Assembly: GCA_015057515.1 (NCBI GenBank)
Contig: SVED01000004.1
Span: 1 to 61,316, forward strand
Source: Lachnospiraceae bacterium
GTDB taxonomy: Bacteria; Bacillota; Clostridia; Lachnospirales; Lachnospiraceae
DNA length: 61,316 nucleotides
Direction: 5' to 3'
The notes beneath the pieces are model-generated. The model was not told where the DNA came from, did no database searches, and was given only the letters and a program-made list of their open reading frames with translations. Within the stretch, counting starts at the first letter, position 1. Every line of letters starts with the position of its first letter. This document shows, in pieces, positions 46,967-56,461 of this stretch. The position numbers and the translations under genes were made by a program.

Positions 46967-47362
46967 TTACTTAGTATCTAATACAAGCTGTGGTCCCTTG
47001 GTCTGAGACATAATCTGCTTCCATATATCTCTTATGCTTCTAAGCTCTTCTAAAGCCCTATCCAACATCTCTGCGTCTTTTTTCATATTCGCTTCAATAA
47101 GCAATGCAAATATGTAATTATACAGAGTCTCAAAATCCTTTGCTACAGGATATTTGTGATCTAATGTAGATATAAGCTCTACTATAATGTTACGACATTT
47201 TTGGATATTGATGTTGACAGTTTCATAATCACGTTTTTCCAGTGCAACCTGAGCTATATTTGCAAATTTTACTGCACCCTCATACAACATAAGTGTGAGT
47301 TCTGCCTGAGTTGCTGTCTGTATTTTGTTACTGCCATATGCCTTTGCTGCCTTGTATGCCAT
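46967..47362 (-). CDS. fliS: Flagellin export chaperone FliS
   Basis: Binds the C-terminal helix of unassembled flagellin and prevents early polymerisation. It also binds FliW in other Firmicutes. The 131 residues include the typical N-terminal AAKAYGSNKIQTATQAELTL and LMLYEGAVKF, and a helical bundle throughout. It lies between fliD and the fliT-like gene, 34 bp after fliD. Confidence 0.93.
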   Translation of the reverse strand: MAYKAAKAYGSNKIQTATQAELTLMLYEGAVKFANIAQVALEKRDYETVNINIQKCRNIIVELISTLDHKYPVAKDFETLYNYIFALLIEANMKKDAEMLDRALEELRSIRDIWKQIMSQTKGPQLVLDTK

Positions 47363-47396
47363 ATGCCGTAGCCTCCCTAAATCCTATTGTGTTATA

Positions 47397-48914
47397 TTAC
47401 ATTCCCATAAGTGATGCAAGATATGATTGCTGGGACTGAAGCTTAGCCATTGCTGCTTCCATAGCTGCAAACTGGTCATAGTACTTATCTTCAATCTTCT
47501 GAAGTTTCTCTTCCCACTTTTCTATCTCGTCATCGTAATCATCGATATCATCATCCATAGACAAGTTGTCATATACTGTAAATGCACTACTTCTTCCAAC
47601 CTTAAGAGACATAGCATCTGAAAGCTTGCTATATAACTGGAAACCAATACCCTTCTTCTCTGTTGTACCAGCAAGTACATCATCAAATATGTCTGGCTTT
47701 TCCTCTAACATCTGCTTAAGTTTGTTAGGCTCTGATGAATAAAGAGGATCATCCTCATCACCAAGTATATGTAACTTACCCTTTTCAGAATAATCACCTG
47801 TTACTATTCCCAATGATGCCAATGAATACTTAGATGTAGTACCATCATCATTAGTAACAGTAATCGACTGATTAAGAATACTTCTCATTGATGAGAGTAA
47901 ACTACCGATAGTTGAGTCTCTTCTAAGAAGTCCCTGCTTAGCCTTCTCCTCCCACTTCTCAAGCTGTGTATCGGAAAGATGAGCCTTCTCCTCCTCAGTA
48001 AGAGGATCATAATCTGTTGTTTTTTCATCATAGAGCTTGTTCATTTCATCAATAAGCTCATTGTATTTTTTAACGAAATTCTTAATCTTATCGTATGTTC
48101 CCTGAGTATCTGTAGAAATTTCAATAGTCATAGGTGAATCTGAAACTGCCTTTGCAGTTATAGTTAAACCATTGATATCGAAAGTATTGTTACTGTTAGT
48201 GTACTCCACACCATTGTACTCCATAATAGCATCCTTGGCATCAATCTTAGTTGCTTCTGAACCAAGACCAAGTATCTCAAGTGCCTCTGCATTAGTAGAG
48301 GTAATAGTGAAGTCATTCGCAGCTCCTGAACCAATAGAGTTCACATAAAATCTGCCCTGCTTTGCGTCGAAGCTGGCTGATACACCAAGCTTTGATAAAC
48401 CTGCTGCAAAGCTATCCATAGTAGTATCATCATCTACAACAAACTCTTTGCCGTTAACAGAAAATGATGTACCTACTGCAATACCTAAATCTGCAAGCTT
48501 GGTTGAACCCTTAATGTCAGCACTGGTAAATTCAGTGTCTCCATTTGTAAAAGTCTTACCTGCTGCCTTTATGTTGGCACCTGTAAGATATGCTGATGAT
48601 GCAAGCTGCTTAACTGTAAATGTATGTGTTCCATTTGCAGCATTAGCCTTAGCTGTAACACTTGCCTTAGACTCATCACTAACCTTAGCTGATTTACCTC
48701 TATATGTGCTGTTAGTCTTAAGAGCTGACAGCTCATTCTTAAAGAAATCATAAATCTTAGTATTGAGATCTTGCCATGCTTCCTGCTTCCACTCTAAGCG
48801 TTGCTTCTCCTTGCGAACTTCATCAACCTTTACAGAACTAGCCTTAACTAATTCTGCAACCATGCTTTCTGTATCCATACCGGATGCAAGTCCGGTCATT
48901 CTGATTCCAGCCAT
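47397..48914 (-). CDS. fliD: Flagellar filament cap protein FliD
   Basis: Cap at the tip of the filament that guides flagellin insertion. The 505-residue product has the FliD_N start (GIRMTGLASGMDTESMV), flagellin-hook IN-type repeats in the middle and the C-terminal FliD_C coiled region (KKYNELIDEMNKLYDE; ending LASLMGM). AAGGAG precedes the ATG. It lies 85 bp after flaG in the same direction and is probably co-transcribed from the promoter at 49530. Confidence 0.93.
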   Translation of the reverse strand: MAGIRMTGLASGMDTESMVAELVKASSVKVDEVRKEKQRLEWKQEAWQDLNTKIYDFFKNELSALKTNSTYRGKSAKVSDESKASVTAKANAANGTHTFTVKQLASSAYLTGANIKAAGKTFTNGDTEFTSADIKGSTKLADLGIAVGTSFSVNGKEFVVDDDTTMDSFAAGLSKLGVSASFDAKQGRFYVNSIGSGAANDFTITSTNAEALEILGLGSEATKIDAKDAIMEYNGVEYTNSNNTFDINGLTITAKAVSDSPMTIEISTDTQGTYDKIKNFVKKYNELIDEMNKLYDEKTTDYDPLTEEEKAHLSDTQLEKWEEKAKQGLLRRDSTIGSLLSSMRSILNQSITVTNDDGTTSKYSLASLGIVTGDYSEKGKLHILGDEDDPLYSSEPNKLKQMLEEKPDIFDDVLAGTTEKKGIGFQLYSKLSDAMSLKVGRSSAFTVYDNLSMDDDIDDYDDEIEKWEEKLQKIEDKYYDQFAAMEAAMAKLQSQQSYLASLMGM

Positions 48915-48999
48915 AGTAATTCTCCTTCCTAACTGACCGCCTCAGCGGTACTTCCTTGTTAACTAACTCACTAGCTTCCCTGCCTGTGAAATACGTAAA

Positions 49000-49431
49000 C
49001 TATCTCTTCTCGTCAACCATAAGTCCTGCAAGTTCCCATGCCTTTGCAAGCATATCTAATGCTTTCTCTGGTGGAATCTCACGGATAACTTCATCTGTGT
49101 CGCTGTCTGTCACAGTGATAGAGATACGATTAGTGTCCTCATGATACTTGAAGCTACACTGTGTCTTTCTAAGGTTACTCTTAATCTGCTTGTTAATGTC
49201 ATCTACTGCTGACTTAACCTTCTCAGGTGATATTTCCTTATCTGACTGAACTCCTGCTCTGTCAGCATTAGAATCCCCTGACTGAGAATATCCACTTCTA
49301 CCCTGAGTGGTCACTGGAGCTACTCTGTCTACTTTTACCTGTGTTGTTGCCACTGCAGCTTCCGGCGCCTCAACTCTAGTAGCTGGTTTGATATTCATTG
49401 TTCCTACGCCACCTATTCTGTCGATTGCCAT
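49000..49431 (-). CDS. flaG: FlaG family flagellar protein
   Basis: A 143-residue protein. The C-terminal 70 residues match FlaG (LRKTQCSFKYHEDTNRISIT, then IREIPPEKALDMLAKAWEL), and the first half is a disordered V/A/T-rich stretch. FlaG influences filament length in several bacteria. It is the first gene of the flaG-fliD-fliS-fliT unit; GGAGG lies nine bases before the ATG. The leader upstream contains a GCCCTAA/TTAGGGC hairpin. Confidence 0.85.
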   Translation of the reverse strand: MAIDRIGGVGTMNIKPATRVEAPEAAVATTQVKVDRVAPVTTQGRSGYSQSGDSNADRAGVQSDKEISPEKVKSAVDDINKQIKSNLRKTQCSFKYHEDTNRISITVTDSDTDEVIREIPPEKALDMLAKAWELAGLMVDEKR

Positions 49432-49480
49432 TTTAATACACCTCCATGTGCTTAATTCTCATCCTTTGAGAGATTGATTC

Positions 49481-49506
49481 GCCCTAAAAATAAGCCTAGT
49501 TAGGGC
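49481..49506 (-). promoter_or_regulatory. Leader hairpin upstream of flaG
   Basis: Perfect 7-bp inverted repeat GCCCTAA/TTAGGGC with a 12-nt loop, between the flaG promoter and start. No T-run follows directly, so a stability or translational-control element is more likely than a terminator. Confidence 0.4.
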
Positions 49507-49529
49507 ATAACTACTTACTGCTATCTATA

Positions 49530-49557
49530 ATATCGTCAAATTATAAATAAAAATTTA
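49530..49557 (-). promoter_or_regulatory. Candidate sigma-28 promoter of flaG-fliD-fliS-fliT
   Basis: Minus strand: TAAA, 16 bp, GACGATAT (seven of eight to the SigD -10). It lies about 95 bp before flaG and directly follows the csrA terminator. Confidence 0.45.
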
Positions 49558-49584
49558 CACTTGGAGTAAAAAAACTCCAAATGT
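49557..49584 (-). terminator. Terminator after csrA
   Basis: Ten-base-pair stem ACATTTGGAG/CTCCAAGTGT with one wobble, loop of T and A, then AAATTTTTATTT on the minus strand. It starts 30 bp after the csrA stop. Confidence 0.7.
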
Positions 49585-49614
49585 AGATTTTATTATACCA
49601 TATAGAATAAAAAA

Positions 49615-49830
49615 TTAGAATAATTTCTTGAGACTTTCTATATCCAATGTGTTAACAGTTTCTCTGTTAGCTTCCTGAATCTGAGCATATATCTCTTTAC
49701 GGTATACTGGAACACTCTTAGGTGCTGAGATACCAATCTTAATCTGCTCACCCTTTACTTCAAGGACAGTGATTTCTATATCGCTACCTATCATAATGGA
49801 TTCGCCCTGTTTTCTTGATAGTGCTAACAT
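49615..49830 (-). CDS. csrA: Carbon storage regulator CsrA
   Basis: Small dimeric RNA-binding protein that represses translation by binding GGA motifs. In Bacillus it blocks hag mRNA until FliW releases it. The 71 residues start [15 protein letters not shown] and contain [18 protein letters not shown], with the RNA-contacting region and the conserved arginine (YRKEIY). ATG 49830 is chosen over 49839 because AAGGAGG is nine bases upstream. It starts right at the fliW stop, so the two are co-translated. Likely targets here are the flagellin leaders. Confidence 0.96.
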   Translation of the reverse strand: MLALSRKQGESIMIGSDIEITVLEVKGEQIKIGISAPKSVPVYRKEIYAQIQEANRETVNTLDIESLKKLF

Positions 49831-49831
49831 A

Positions 49832-50296
49832 TTACACACCCTCCTTCGTCTTTAACTTCTCGATTGCATCATACACGTTGTACTTTATCTCATAATCCTG
49901 ATTCTCTACTATAACCTGCATAGCCTTTCTATCTACAGTATTGATGATGAAAGGTGCCTTTAGGTTTGCAGTCATCTTTGTTATATCAGATGGTATAGAC
50001 ATAGCAACAAATATAAGGATATCCGCGTCAGCTGGATCGCCGATAATCTTTGTAAGCTCGTCCTCTATTACTGGTGCATACTCATCCATAATATCAATAG
50101 GGTTAATAACCGGAAGAACCATAAGTGGCTCATCCATTGACTGTAACCAGCTTATCTTTGATCTCTCTTCTCTGTCTGAATCATAGATAAGAGCAAAATT
50201 CTTGAGATTCTCAAATCCAATAATACCCATAGGGAAATGAATTATCTTCTCGTCTTCGATGTCAATTGTTCCAAAAAATTTTGTTTCTGCTACCAT
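49832..50296 (-). CDS. fliW: Flagellar assembly factor FliW
   Basis: Protein antagonist of CsrA that is itself held by free flagellin, forming a homeostatic switch. The 154-residue product has the typical [20 protein letters not shown] near 14-33, [14 protein letters not shown] near 52-65 and [15 protein letters not shown]-like C-terminal strand. It precedes csrA, as in Bacillus. GGAGG is located before the ATG. Confidence 0.95.
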   Translation of the reverse strand: MVAETKFFGTIDIEDEKIIHFPMGIIGFENLKNFALIYDSDREERSKISWLQSMDEPLMVLPVINPIDIMDEYAPVIEDELTKIIGDPADADILIFVAMSIPSDITKMTANLKAPFIINTVDRKAMQVIVENQDYEIKYNVYDAIEKLKTKEGV

Positions 50297-50333
50297 TAAA
50301 ACACCCTCCTAACTTTTATTTGCTCTGGTCATA

Positions 50334-51863
50334 TTAAATATAGTCCAGCAATGTTTTGGTTAATATGTTACCTGTTGCAGCAAGGGCTGATTCGTACACC
50401 AGCTCTGCTTCGTTGAAATCTATGATGGTTGCATCTGTTTCAATGTCTTCGTTCTGAGACTTAAGTTCTTTGAAAGATGCATACTGCTCATCAACTCTTG
50501 TGCTAATCATCTCAAGCTTTGACATACGACTTCCTACATCCGACATCATAGCTGAGGTTTGATCCATATATGTTTGGAAATTAGTGATATTGTTAGAGAA
50601 TGTCTTTTGCATATTCTCTTTTTTAACTGCTATCTCTACATCAATATCCTTAAGCATTTGATTAATCTGTTTAACTGCTGCCTCGTCTGAAGAATACTGT
50701 ACATCCTCTAACATACTCTTAAGCTTAACCTGAGTCTCCTCTGCTGCCTGTAAGTCCTTAAGCGCATAGATAAGGTCGTTTATATCGTTAGCCATATCTG
50801 GAGATATAATCTTATTTCCTTCGGTATTTACCTGAAGACTCTGGTTGAAGTTAACTTCATAATATATATTCTGGCCACCTTCGGTCAAGGTGTATTCAAT
50901 ATCCTTTACTGAACCATCAGTCTGAACCACATACTGTGTGCAATCAAAGTAATGTTCTGGTCTAAGGTCTGAAGGTTCGAATTCCTTCTTCGCGTAATCA
51001 ACCTGAATATCCTGTGCGGTTTTTAAGGTATTGTAAACATTCTCGCCAAATATAATCTCACCAGTCTCTTCTATAACATGAATGTCATCAGGACCTACAT
51101 TGTAATATTCATCAGCGTCCTCAGTGCTAAGCACTGTAATACCAAAGCCTGATAAATCCATGCCATTGCCATTTGCATCTGTTGCTGAAAGAGAAAATAC
51201 ATTGGTTCCATCATTGTTTACGTCATCAATACCCTCGTACGCTAAATTGAGTCTATATACCATCTCAGGATTAGGCTGCTCATATGTAGCTGTACCATCA
51301 ATGTATGCATCTACATTTGTGTAATCAACACCATCAACTACTACATTCTTTGTGTCAAGTGCAGTTGCTGAAAAATGCTGTGTAATATCATATGAATATA
51401 TAGAAGTATCCTCTGTCTCAGTAAAAGTTAGAGCTCTGTCAGTCTTGAATCCTGAGAAAATGTATCTTCCTGCATATGTAGAGTTACCTTCGCCAAACAT
51501 CATGTCCTGAAGCTGCTGCAAGCTATCAATAATGGAGCTTCTGTCATCTGAGCTAAAGGAATCAGTAGAACCCTGTACACAATAGGTTTCGATATCCTCA
51601 ATTCTCTTTACGATGTTCTCTAAAGAGGTGGTTGATATATCTAACCATGACTGTGCATCTGGAATATTTTTCTCCTTATACTGTTGAAGCTGATTTACAG
51701 TTGTTCTAAGCTTCAAAGCTCTTATGGCGATAACAGGGTCTTCTGATGCCTGGCTAATCTTCTTGCCAGAAGTCATCTGCTGTGTACGTCTATTAACTTC
51801 ATTCATGCTTTTTTGCATATTGCGGAGAGAGTTTCCTGTAATCATCTGGTTTGTAATTCTCAT
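50334..51863 (-). CDS. flgL: Flagellar hook-filament junction protein FlgL
   Basis: Second hook-associated protein (HAP3). At 509 residues it is longer than the roughly 300 of Bacillus FlgL. The N-terminus MRITNQMITGNSLRNMQ and KISQASEDPVIAIRALKLRT and the C-terminal helix (ATIIDFNEAELVYESALAAT) are the family hallmarks; about 200 extra residues in the middle form a variable, probably exposed domain. AGGAGG precedes the ATG. It lies 24 bp after flgK. Confidence 0.93.
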   Translation of the reverse strand: MRITNQMITGNSLRNMQKSMNEVNRRTQQMTSGKKISQASEDPVIAIRALKLRTTVNQLQQYKEKNIPDAQSWLDISTTSLENIVKRIEDIETYCVQGSTDSFSSDDRSSIIDSLQQLQDMMFGEGNSTYAGRYIFSGFKTDRALTFTETEDTSIYSYDITQHFSATALDTKNVVVDGVDYTNVDAYIDGTATYEQPNPEMVYRLNLAYEGIDDVNNDGTNVFSLSATDANGNGMDLSGFGITVLSTEDADEYYNVGPDDIHVIEETGEIIFGENVYNTLKTAQDIQVDYAKKEFEPSDLRPEHYFDCTQYVVQTDGSVKDIEYTLTEGGQNIYYEVNFNQSLQVNTEGNKIISPDMANDINDLIYALKDLQAAEETQVKLKSMLEDVQYSSDEAAVKQINQMLKDIDVEIAVKKENMQKTFSNNITNFQTYMDQTSAMMSDVGSRMSKLEMISTRVDEQYASFKELKSQNEDIETDATIIDFNEAELVYESALAATGNILTKTLLDYI

Positions 51864-51887
51864 CTTGTCAACCTCCTTACTTTAGTA

Positions 51888-53756
51888 TTATACTCCAGTC
51901 TCATTTATAAGCTTATCATATACCTCGTTCAAAACGGATATAACCTTTGATGCCAGATTATAAAGGTTCTGGAACTTTGTCAGGTTAGACGCTTCTTCGT
52001 TTTGATCTACACCTGATACTGACTGTCTCTGGTTATCTATTGTATATCTGATATCATCCTGATTCGCAGTAAATGCTTCTGCCTTAGCAATATCTACTGC
52101 AAGGGTTGTGGTAATTGACTGTAAGTACTGTGAAACAGAACCTTGTTCAAACATACTCTGATCAGTCATACCATATATAATCTTGTCAACAATAGGTCTT
52201 GCATCTACATTACCCTGAGCTATGTCGTCCTCGTAGGAAACAACAACCTTTGCCGGATCAGCTTTCCAAGCTGAATTGAGCTCCCAGTTAAGGGCTGTAA
52301 GTCTGTAATATGTAGAATCTGTGGAGGATATTGTACCTTCCCCTTCCATAGAACCCTTTAACACGTAATCATTACCCTGTACGTCTAATGCTGTAAACAT
52401 ATCCAGACCAGGATCTCCATTTTCATCTACTCCCGATGCTGTAAGATCATTCATATAATCAGAGAAGGTTCTAACCATCTCATTAAGTCTTGCCATATAA
52501 TACGGAATACCCTTTGTCACTATATTTTCGCCAATTCGTCCGGTATGACCAACCATTCCTTCTGGGAAAATAGCTGTGATTTCCACGTTCTTATCGTTAT
52601 ACATGGTCATATTATCAAATGTAAAGTTGTTGATATATCCGTCCTCATCATACTCCGCTGACCAACCGTCATACATATACTCTCTTCCATTTAGAGTTAT
52701 AACACCCTGTGCCGGAATATTAAGTTGATTTACGTGAATAGATGAATCTGCTTCTATGGTAACTGTCGGTGGGTTGTCTGTTGTAGCTTTGATAGTTCCC
52801 TGGAACGCTTCCCCATTGTTACCATCTCTTATATCAAACAGGCCTGAAAGCCTACCTGTTGTGTCCATAACGTCAAACTTTTCGCCAGATGTACCATCTG
52901 CACACTGCCAATATACATCAACCAGACCTTCAACGTCATTTTGGTTGACATTCTCGCCTCTAGGCACAACCATAAGCTGATTAACTTCCATCTCATCTAC
53001 AAGAATTCTGCCATTTATTCTAATAGACATACTCTCTGCTGCTGAAGGAACTGCATCTGTGCCCACACCATACATAATACTTTTTTCTTCTACATCCACG
53101 TCAACGTACTCAGAAAGCTTGTCTATACATACACCTCTTTTATCTCTTAAGTCGTTAGCATTTGCACCCTTAAGCTCCACGTTAATAATCTGCTGTGTAA
53201 GCTCAAATATCTGCTGCGCCAATGAATTAATCTCGCTGACAGCAAGCTCTACCTCATCATTGATAGATTTCTGAGTGTTCTGAAAATTGTTAGCCATCTC
53301 ATTCATAACATCTGTAAATGAGTCTGCTGTTAATGTGTAAGATATTCTTGTAGTGTAGTCTGCCGGATTATCAGCTAAATCCTGCAATGCCTGAGACATT
53401 TGAGATAACCACTCTGTATATCCTGTCTCTCCCGACATCTCATTCATGTATGTCTGAAGCTGTGACAGCTTGTCATTTTGCATATCATATCTACTATGCT
53501 TGGAGTTTGCCGCCCAGTACTTGTTGTCATAGAATTCGTTGCGAAGTCTATCTATACTTGTACCGGAAATACCTGTACCCATCATACCATATGGCTGGCT
53601 ATAGCTAACTGGATTTGATGCTGAAGCCATAATCTCCTGACGAGAAAATCCCTCTATATTTGCATTTGAAATATTGTGTGAAGTGGTATTCAAAGCTGAT
53701 TGAAAATAATTCAAGCCTGATAAACCAGTATTTAATCCTAAAAATGTTGATGGCAT
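51888..53756 (-). CDS. flgK: Flagellar hook-associated protein FlgK (paralogue 1)
   Basis: HAP1, first junction protein between hook and filament. The 622 residues start with TFLGLNTGLSGLNYFQSALN, SHNISNANIEGFSRQE and end with the conserved NLTKFQNLYNLASKVISVLNEVYD helix. AGGAGG precedes the ATG. It follows a second FlgK gene by 13 bp. The two share ends but differ in the centre, so they may form different junctions or function as a hetero-assembly. Confidence 0.92.
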   Translation of the reverse strand: MPSTFLGLNTGLSGLNYFQSALNTTSHNISNANIEGFSRQEIMASASNPVSYSQPYGMMGTGISGTSIDRLRNEFYDNKYWAANSKHSRYDMQNDKLSQLQTYMNEMSGETGYTEWLSQMSQALQDLADNPADYTTRISYTLTADSFTDVMNEMANNFQNTQKSINDEVELAVSEINSLAQQIFELTQQIINVELKGANANDLRDKRGVCIDKLSEYVDVDVEEKSIMYGVGTDAVPSAAESMSIRINGRILVDEMEVNQLMVVPRGENVNQNDVEGLVDVYWQCADGTSGEKFDVMDTTGRLSGLFDIRDGNNGEAFQGTIKATTDNPPTVTIEADSSIHVNQLNIPAQGVITLNGREYMYDGWSAEYDEDGYINNFTFDNMTMYNDKNVEITAIFPEGMVGHTGRIGENIVTKGIPYYMARLNEMVRTFSDYMNDLTASGVDENGDPGLDMFTALDVQGNDYVLKGSMEGEGTISSTDSTYYRLTALNWELNSAWKADPAKVVVSYEDDIAQGNVDARPIVDKIIYGMTDQSMFEQGSVSQYLQSITTTLAVDIAKAEAFTANQDDIRYTIDNQRQSVSGVDQNEEASNLTKFQNLYNLASKVISVLNEVYDKLINETGV

Positions 53757-53769
53757 ATGGGTTCACCTC

Positions 53770-55587
53770 CTATGCTCCTAAAGTAGTAATGAGATGTTCT
53801 ATCATCTCTGAAACTGTTGAAATGTATCTTGAAGATGCATTGTAAGCGTGCTGGAACTTAATCAGGTTAGAAAGCTCTTCGTCTGAAGAAACACCTACAA
53901 CGCCCTGTCTAAGGTTTTCTATGTCGTTTACTGATTGCTCCTGAGTCTCAGCTAAGGAATTAAATGTATAACCTCTATCCGCCAAATCCTCCATCATACC
54001 AGCGTAATAATCCATGAAATTACACTCTACCAAGGAATTTGGGCTAACAGTGGCGAATTTTTCATTCCACAATCCAAGCATGGCATCTACAACTTCCTGA
54101 GCCTCTTCACCGGTCTCTCTTGTGAGTGGGAGAAGTGATGGATCCTTCAATAATGCTGGGTTAACTGTTACATTGCCTGTAGAATACAGTGTAGAGAAAT
54201 CATCAGGATTCTCCTCGTTGTATACCTGAACTGTATGTACAGTTCCATCGGCAAAAACAACAGTCTGTTCTGTATATCTTGGCATTGTATCTCGTGAAAA
54301 TAGCTCTGTACCAGGAAATTCATTGCCCGCTCCCATACCAAGACCTGCCGCTTCCTCGTCCAATATGGTAATAGTACTTCCATCAGCAAGCTCAACTTCT
54401 TTATTTGGACAAAGAATGTCGTTCATTCCAGTAACCATAGCGTTAACTAATACGTCAAACTGTGCCATAAGATTTGTAACTGTGTATGGCTCAACATATG
54501 TATTAAAGTACGCTAAATCTGTAACATACTGGTTAAGATCTGTCTCGTACTGTGTCATAGCCGCCTGATAATCTGCGTCTGTTTCATAATTCTCTGCTAT
54601 AGGCTTGTCTGGCTTAACCGGTACGTCAGTATAGTTACTTACAAAATATCCTCTTGACATTAAAAGGCCCTTCAGGGAACCTACATCTGTGCTAGCTTCA
54701 GTTGATGGAATCTTGTTGATATTAAAAAGTGCATCCTGGTCATCTTTCCATACCGGCATATAAAAGTCTGTGGAATCCTCAACAAAAGCATAATCTCTTA
54801 TATATTTTTCATTTTCGCAAACTCTAACAGCTTCCAGTTCATAGGTTCTGCCTCTGGTGACAAGACATCTACCTTCTATGAATACCTCCACTGTTCCGTC
54901 GCTGTTATTTACGTATTCTGTATTTACAAGTCCACTGAGTTCATCAATGGCTTTATTTCTTGCGTCTTTATAATCATTAGCATTCTCTATGCCTGATGCC
55001 TCGGCAGAAAGAATGTCTTTATTCAACTCTAAAATGGTGGTTGCCAGTTCATTTATACGGGAAACCTGCTGTTCAATCTCTAGGTTGAGGTTTCTCTGAT
55101 AACTAATAAGACTGGATCTTACCCCCTGAACTCTGTCCAAAAATGTTTGGGCAGTGGAAATAAAAGAGCTTCGGGTTACTATACTGTTAGACTCCTTCTG
55201 CATCTCCTGCAATGCCAACCAAAGGTCATTCATGCAGGTATTGAAGTCCATACCCTCAAGCTCACCAAAATAATTCTCAATCTCCGCTACTGTCTCATAC
55301 TGAGCCTTGTAATAGTTCATACGACCATTCTCAGTTCTGTATGCTTTGTCAGCAAAATTATCTCTTACCTGCTTAATCTCTGCTGTTACAACACCGAGAC
55401 CGGACTTGTTGGTAACAATGCCATCTCTACAGAGAAGATTGTAGCTTCTGTCTGTGAGCATAACCTGCTGTCTGCTGTAGCCATCAGTTTGGGTATTCAT
55501 TAAGTTGTGTGCGGTTGTGTTAAGGGCATATTGATTAGTCTGAAGACCTGTTACACCTACTGACAACCTTCCCATGGTTCCACCCAT
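53770..55587 (-). CDS. flgK: Flagellar hook-associated protein FlgK (paralogue 2)
   Basis: A second HAP1-type protein of 605 residues. The N-terminus SVGVTGLQTNQYALNTTAHN, then QTDGYSRQQVML, and C-terminus SDEELSNLIKFQHAYNASSRYIS match FlgK. The middle domain is unlike that of paralogue 1. Most bacteria have a single flgK, so this tandem pair is notable. The ATG at 55587 has AGGTG five bases upstream; ATG 55575 is an alternative. It lies 11 bp after flgN. Confidence 0.9.
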   Translation of the reverse strand: MGGTMGRLSVGVTGLQTNQYALNTTAHNLMNTQTDGYSRQQVMLTDRSYNLLCRDGIVTNKSGLGVVTAEIKQVRDNFADKAYRTENGRMNYYKAQYETVAEIENYFGELEGMDFNTCMNDLWLALQEMQKESNSIVTRSSFISTAQTFLDRVQGVRSSLISYQRNLNLEIEQQVSRINELATTILELNKDILSAEASGIENANDYKDARNKAIDELSGLVNTEYVNNSDGTVEVFIEGRCLVTRGRTYELEAVRVCENEKYIRDYAFVEDSTDFYMPVWKDDQDALFNINKIPSTEASTDVGSLKGLLMSRGYFVSNYTDVPVKPDKPIAENYETDADYQAAMTQYETDLNQYVTDLAYFNTYVEPYTVTNLMAQFDVLVNAMVTGMNDILCPNKEVELADGSTITILDEEAAGLGMGAGNEFPGTELFSRDTMPRYTEQTVVFADGTVHTVQVYNEENPDDFSTLYSTGNVTVNPALLKDPSLLPLTRETGEEAQEVVDAMLGLWNEKFATVSPNSLVECNFMDYYAGMMEDLADRGYTFNSLAETQEQSVNDIENLRQGVVGVSSDEELSNLIKFQHAYNASSRYISTVSEMIEHLITTLGA

Positions 55588-55598
55588 ACGCTCACCTC

Positions 55599-56075
55599 TT
55601 ATCTCTTCTTAAACATGTCTCTGCTGTACTCCGCAGTCTCTGGAGCACGGTTTAAATTCTGCATAAGGTTAATATTATACTCAATCATAGAAAGTGACTC
55701 TTGAATCAAATTCTGATTGTGACTGTTAACCGATTTTAGTTTCTTTGCCAGTTTTCCTAACTTTTCATTAATTTCCAAAAGTGGGGTGTGGAACTCTGGC
55801 TGTCCCTCGAGAAACTCAACTATGTCAACTATCTTAAGCTCTGCGTTACTCTTATTGAGAACTGAAGCAATGTTGGCCATAGTTTGTCTCCTATTACTTT
55901 CAAGACCTGTAACTGTATCCACTAAGAGTTGCTCCTTGTCAGTAGTATCTCTAAGTCTGTCCAGGTCGTTAGATACGATAGCAGATGTCTTTTCCATGGA
56001 CACCTGAAGGAGTTGTTCGTATACAGCGTATTCTTCATTAAGTCCTGTTATTAAATTCTCAATTAAGCTTGCCAT
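55599..56075 (-). CDS. flgN: Flagellar export chaperone FlgN
   Basis: Chaperone for FlgK and FlgL. A 158-residue helical protein with the FlgN pattern (LIENLITGLNEEYAVYEQLL, LRDTTDKEQLLVDTVTGLE) and a polar C-terminus (AEYSRDMFKKR). The order flgM-flgN-flgK-flgL is the same as in Bacillus (yvyG). AAGGAG is found before the ATG. Confidence 0.88.
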   Translation of the reverse strand: MASLIENLITGLNEEYAVYEQLLQVSMEKTSAIVSNDLDRLRDTTDKEQLLVDTVTGLESNRRQTMANIASVLNKSNAELKIVDIVEFLEGQPEFHTPLLEINEKLGKLAKKLKSVNSHNQNLIQESLSMIEYNINLMQNLNRAPETAEYSRDMFKKR

Positions 56076-56099
56076 ATCAAAAACTCCTTTTCTTTAATA

Positions 56100-56381
56100 C
56101 TATCTTGATGCATACGCGCTCATAAGCTTTGTTGCAAAATCTTCGTTGCTAACTTCGTAAGTACCATTTGCCATTCTGGTCTTAATGTCATTGACTAAAG
56201 ACTCTCTAACGTCAGGTGTAGTTGCAAGTGCACTTTTAGCAGTCTGCATATCTTTGCCTACGCTTGAAAATGAAACTTCATCCCTGAAGCTTGCATAGCT
56301 GGTACTAGTAGCTGTGTTAGACTTCTTAGAGCTGTTGGTTCCATAGAGCTGGCTAATCATATTATAAGTACCAATTCGCAT
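56100..56381 (-). CDS. flgM: Anti-sigma-28 factor FlgM
   Basis: Holds the flagellar sigma factor inactive until the hook is finished and FlgM is exported. The 93-residue protein has a disordered N-terminal half and the family C-terminal helices (RESLVNDIKTRMANGTYEV, EDFATKLMSAY). AAGGAGG precedes the ATG. Preceded by its own sigma-28-like promoter, it fits the usual feedback loop. Confidence 0.9.
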   Translation of the reverse strand: MRIGTYNMISQLYGTNSSKKSNTATSTSYASFRDEVSFSSVGKDMQTAKSALATTPDVRESLVNDIKTRMANGTYEVSNEDFATKLMSAYASR

Positions 56382-56415
56382 AATAATCCCTCCTTGAAAA
56401 ATATTTTACACTTAT

Positions 56416-56443
56416 TTTATCGGATAGATTGGAAATATCATAA
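56416..56443 (-). promoter_or_regulatory. Candidate sigma-28 promoter of flgM
   Basis: Minus strand: TTATGA near the -35 and TCCGATAA as -10, similar to the flagellin promoters, about 35 bp before the flgM ATG. The -35 is weaker than in the flagellin sites. Confidence 0.5.
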
Positions 56444-56461
56444 CCCCTTTTTTAAAATAAA

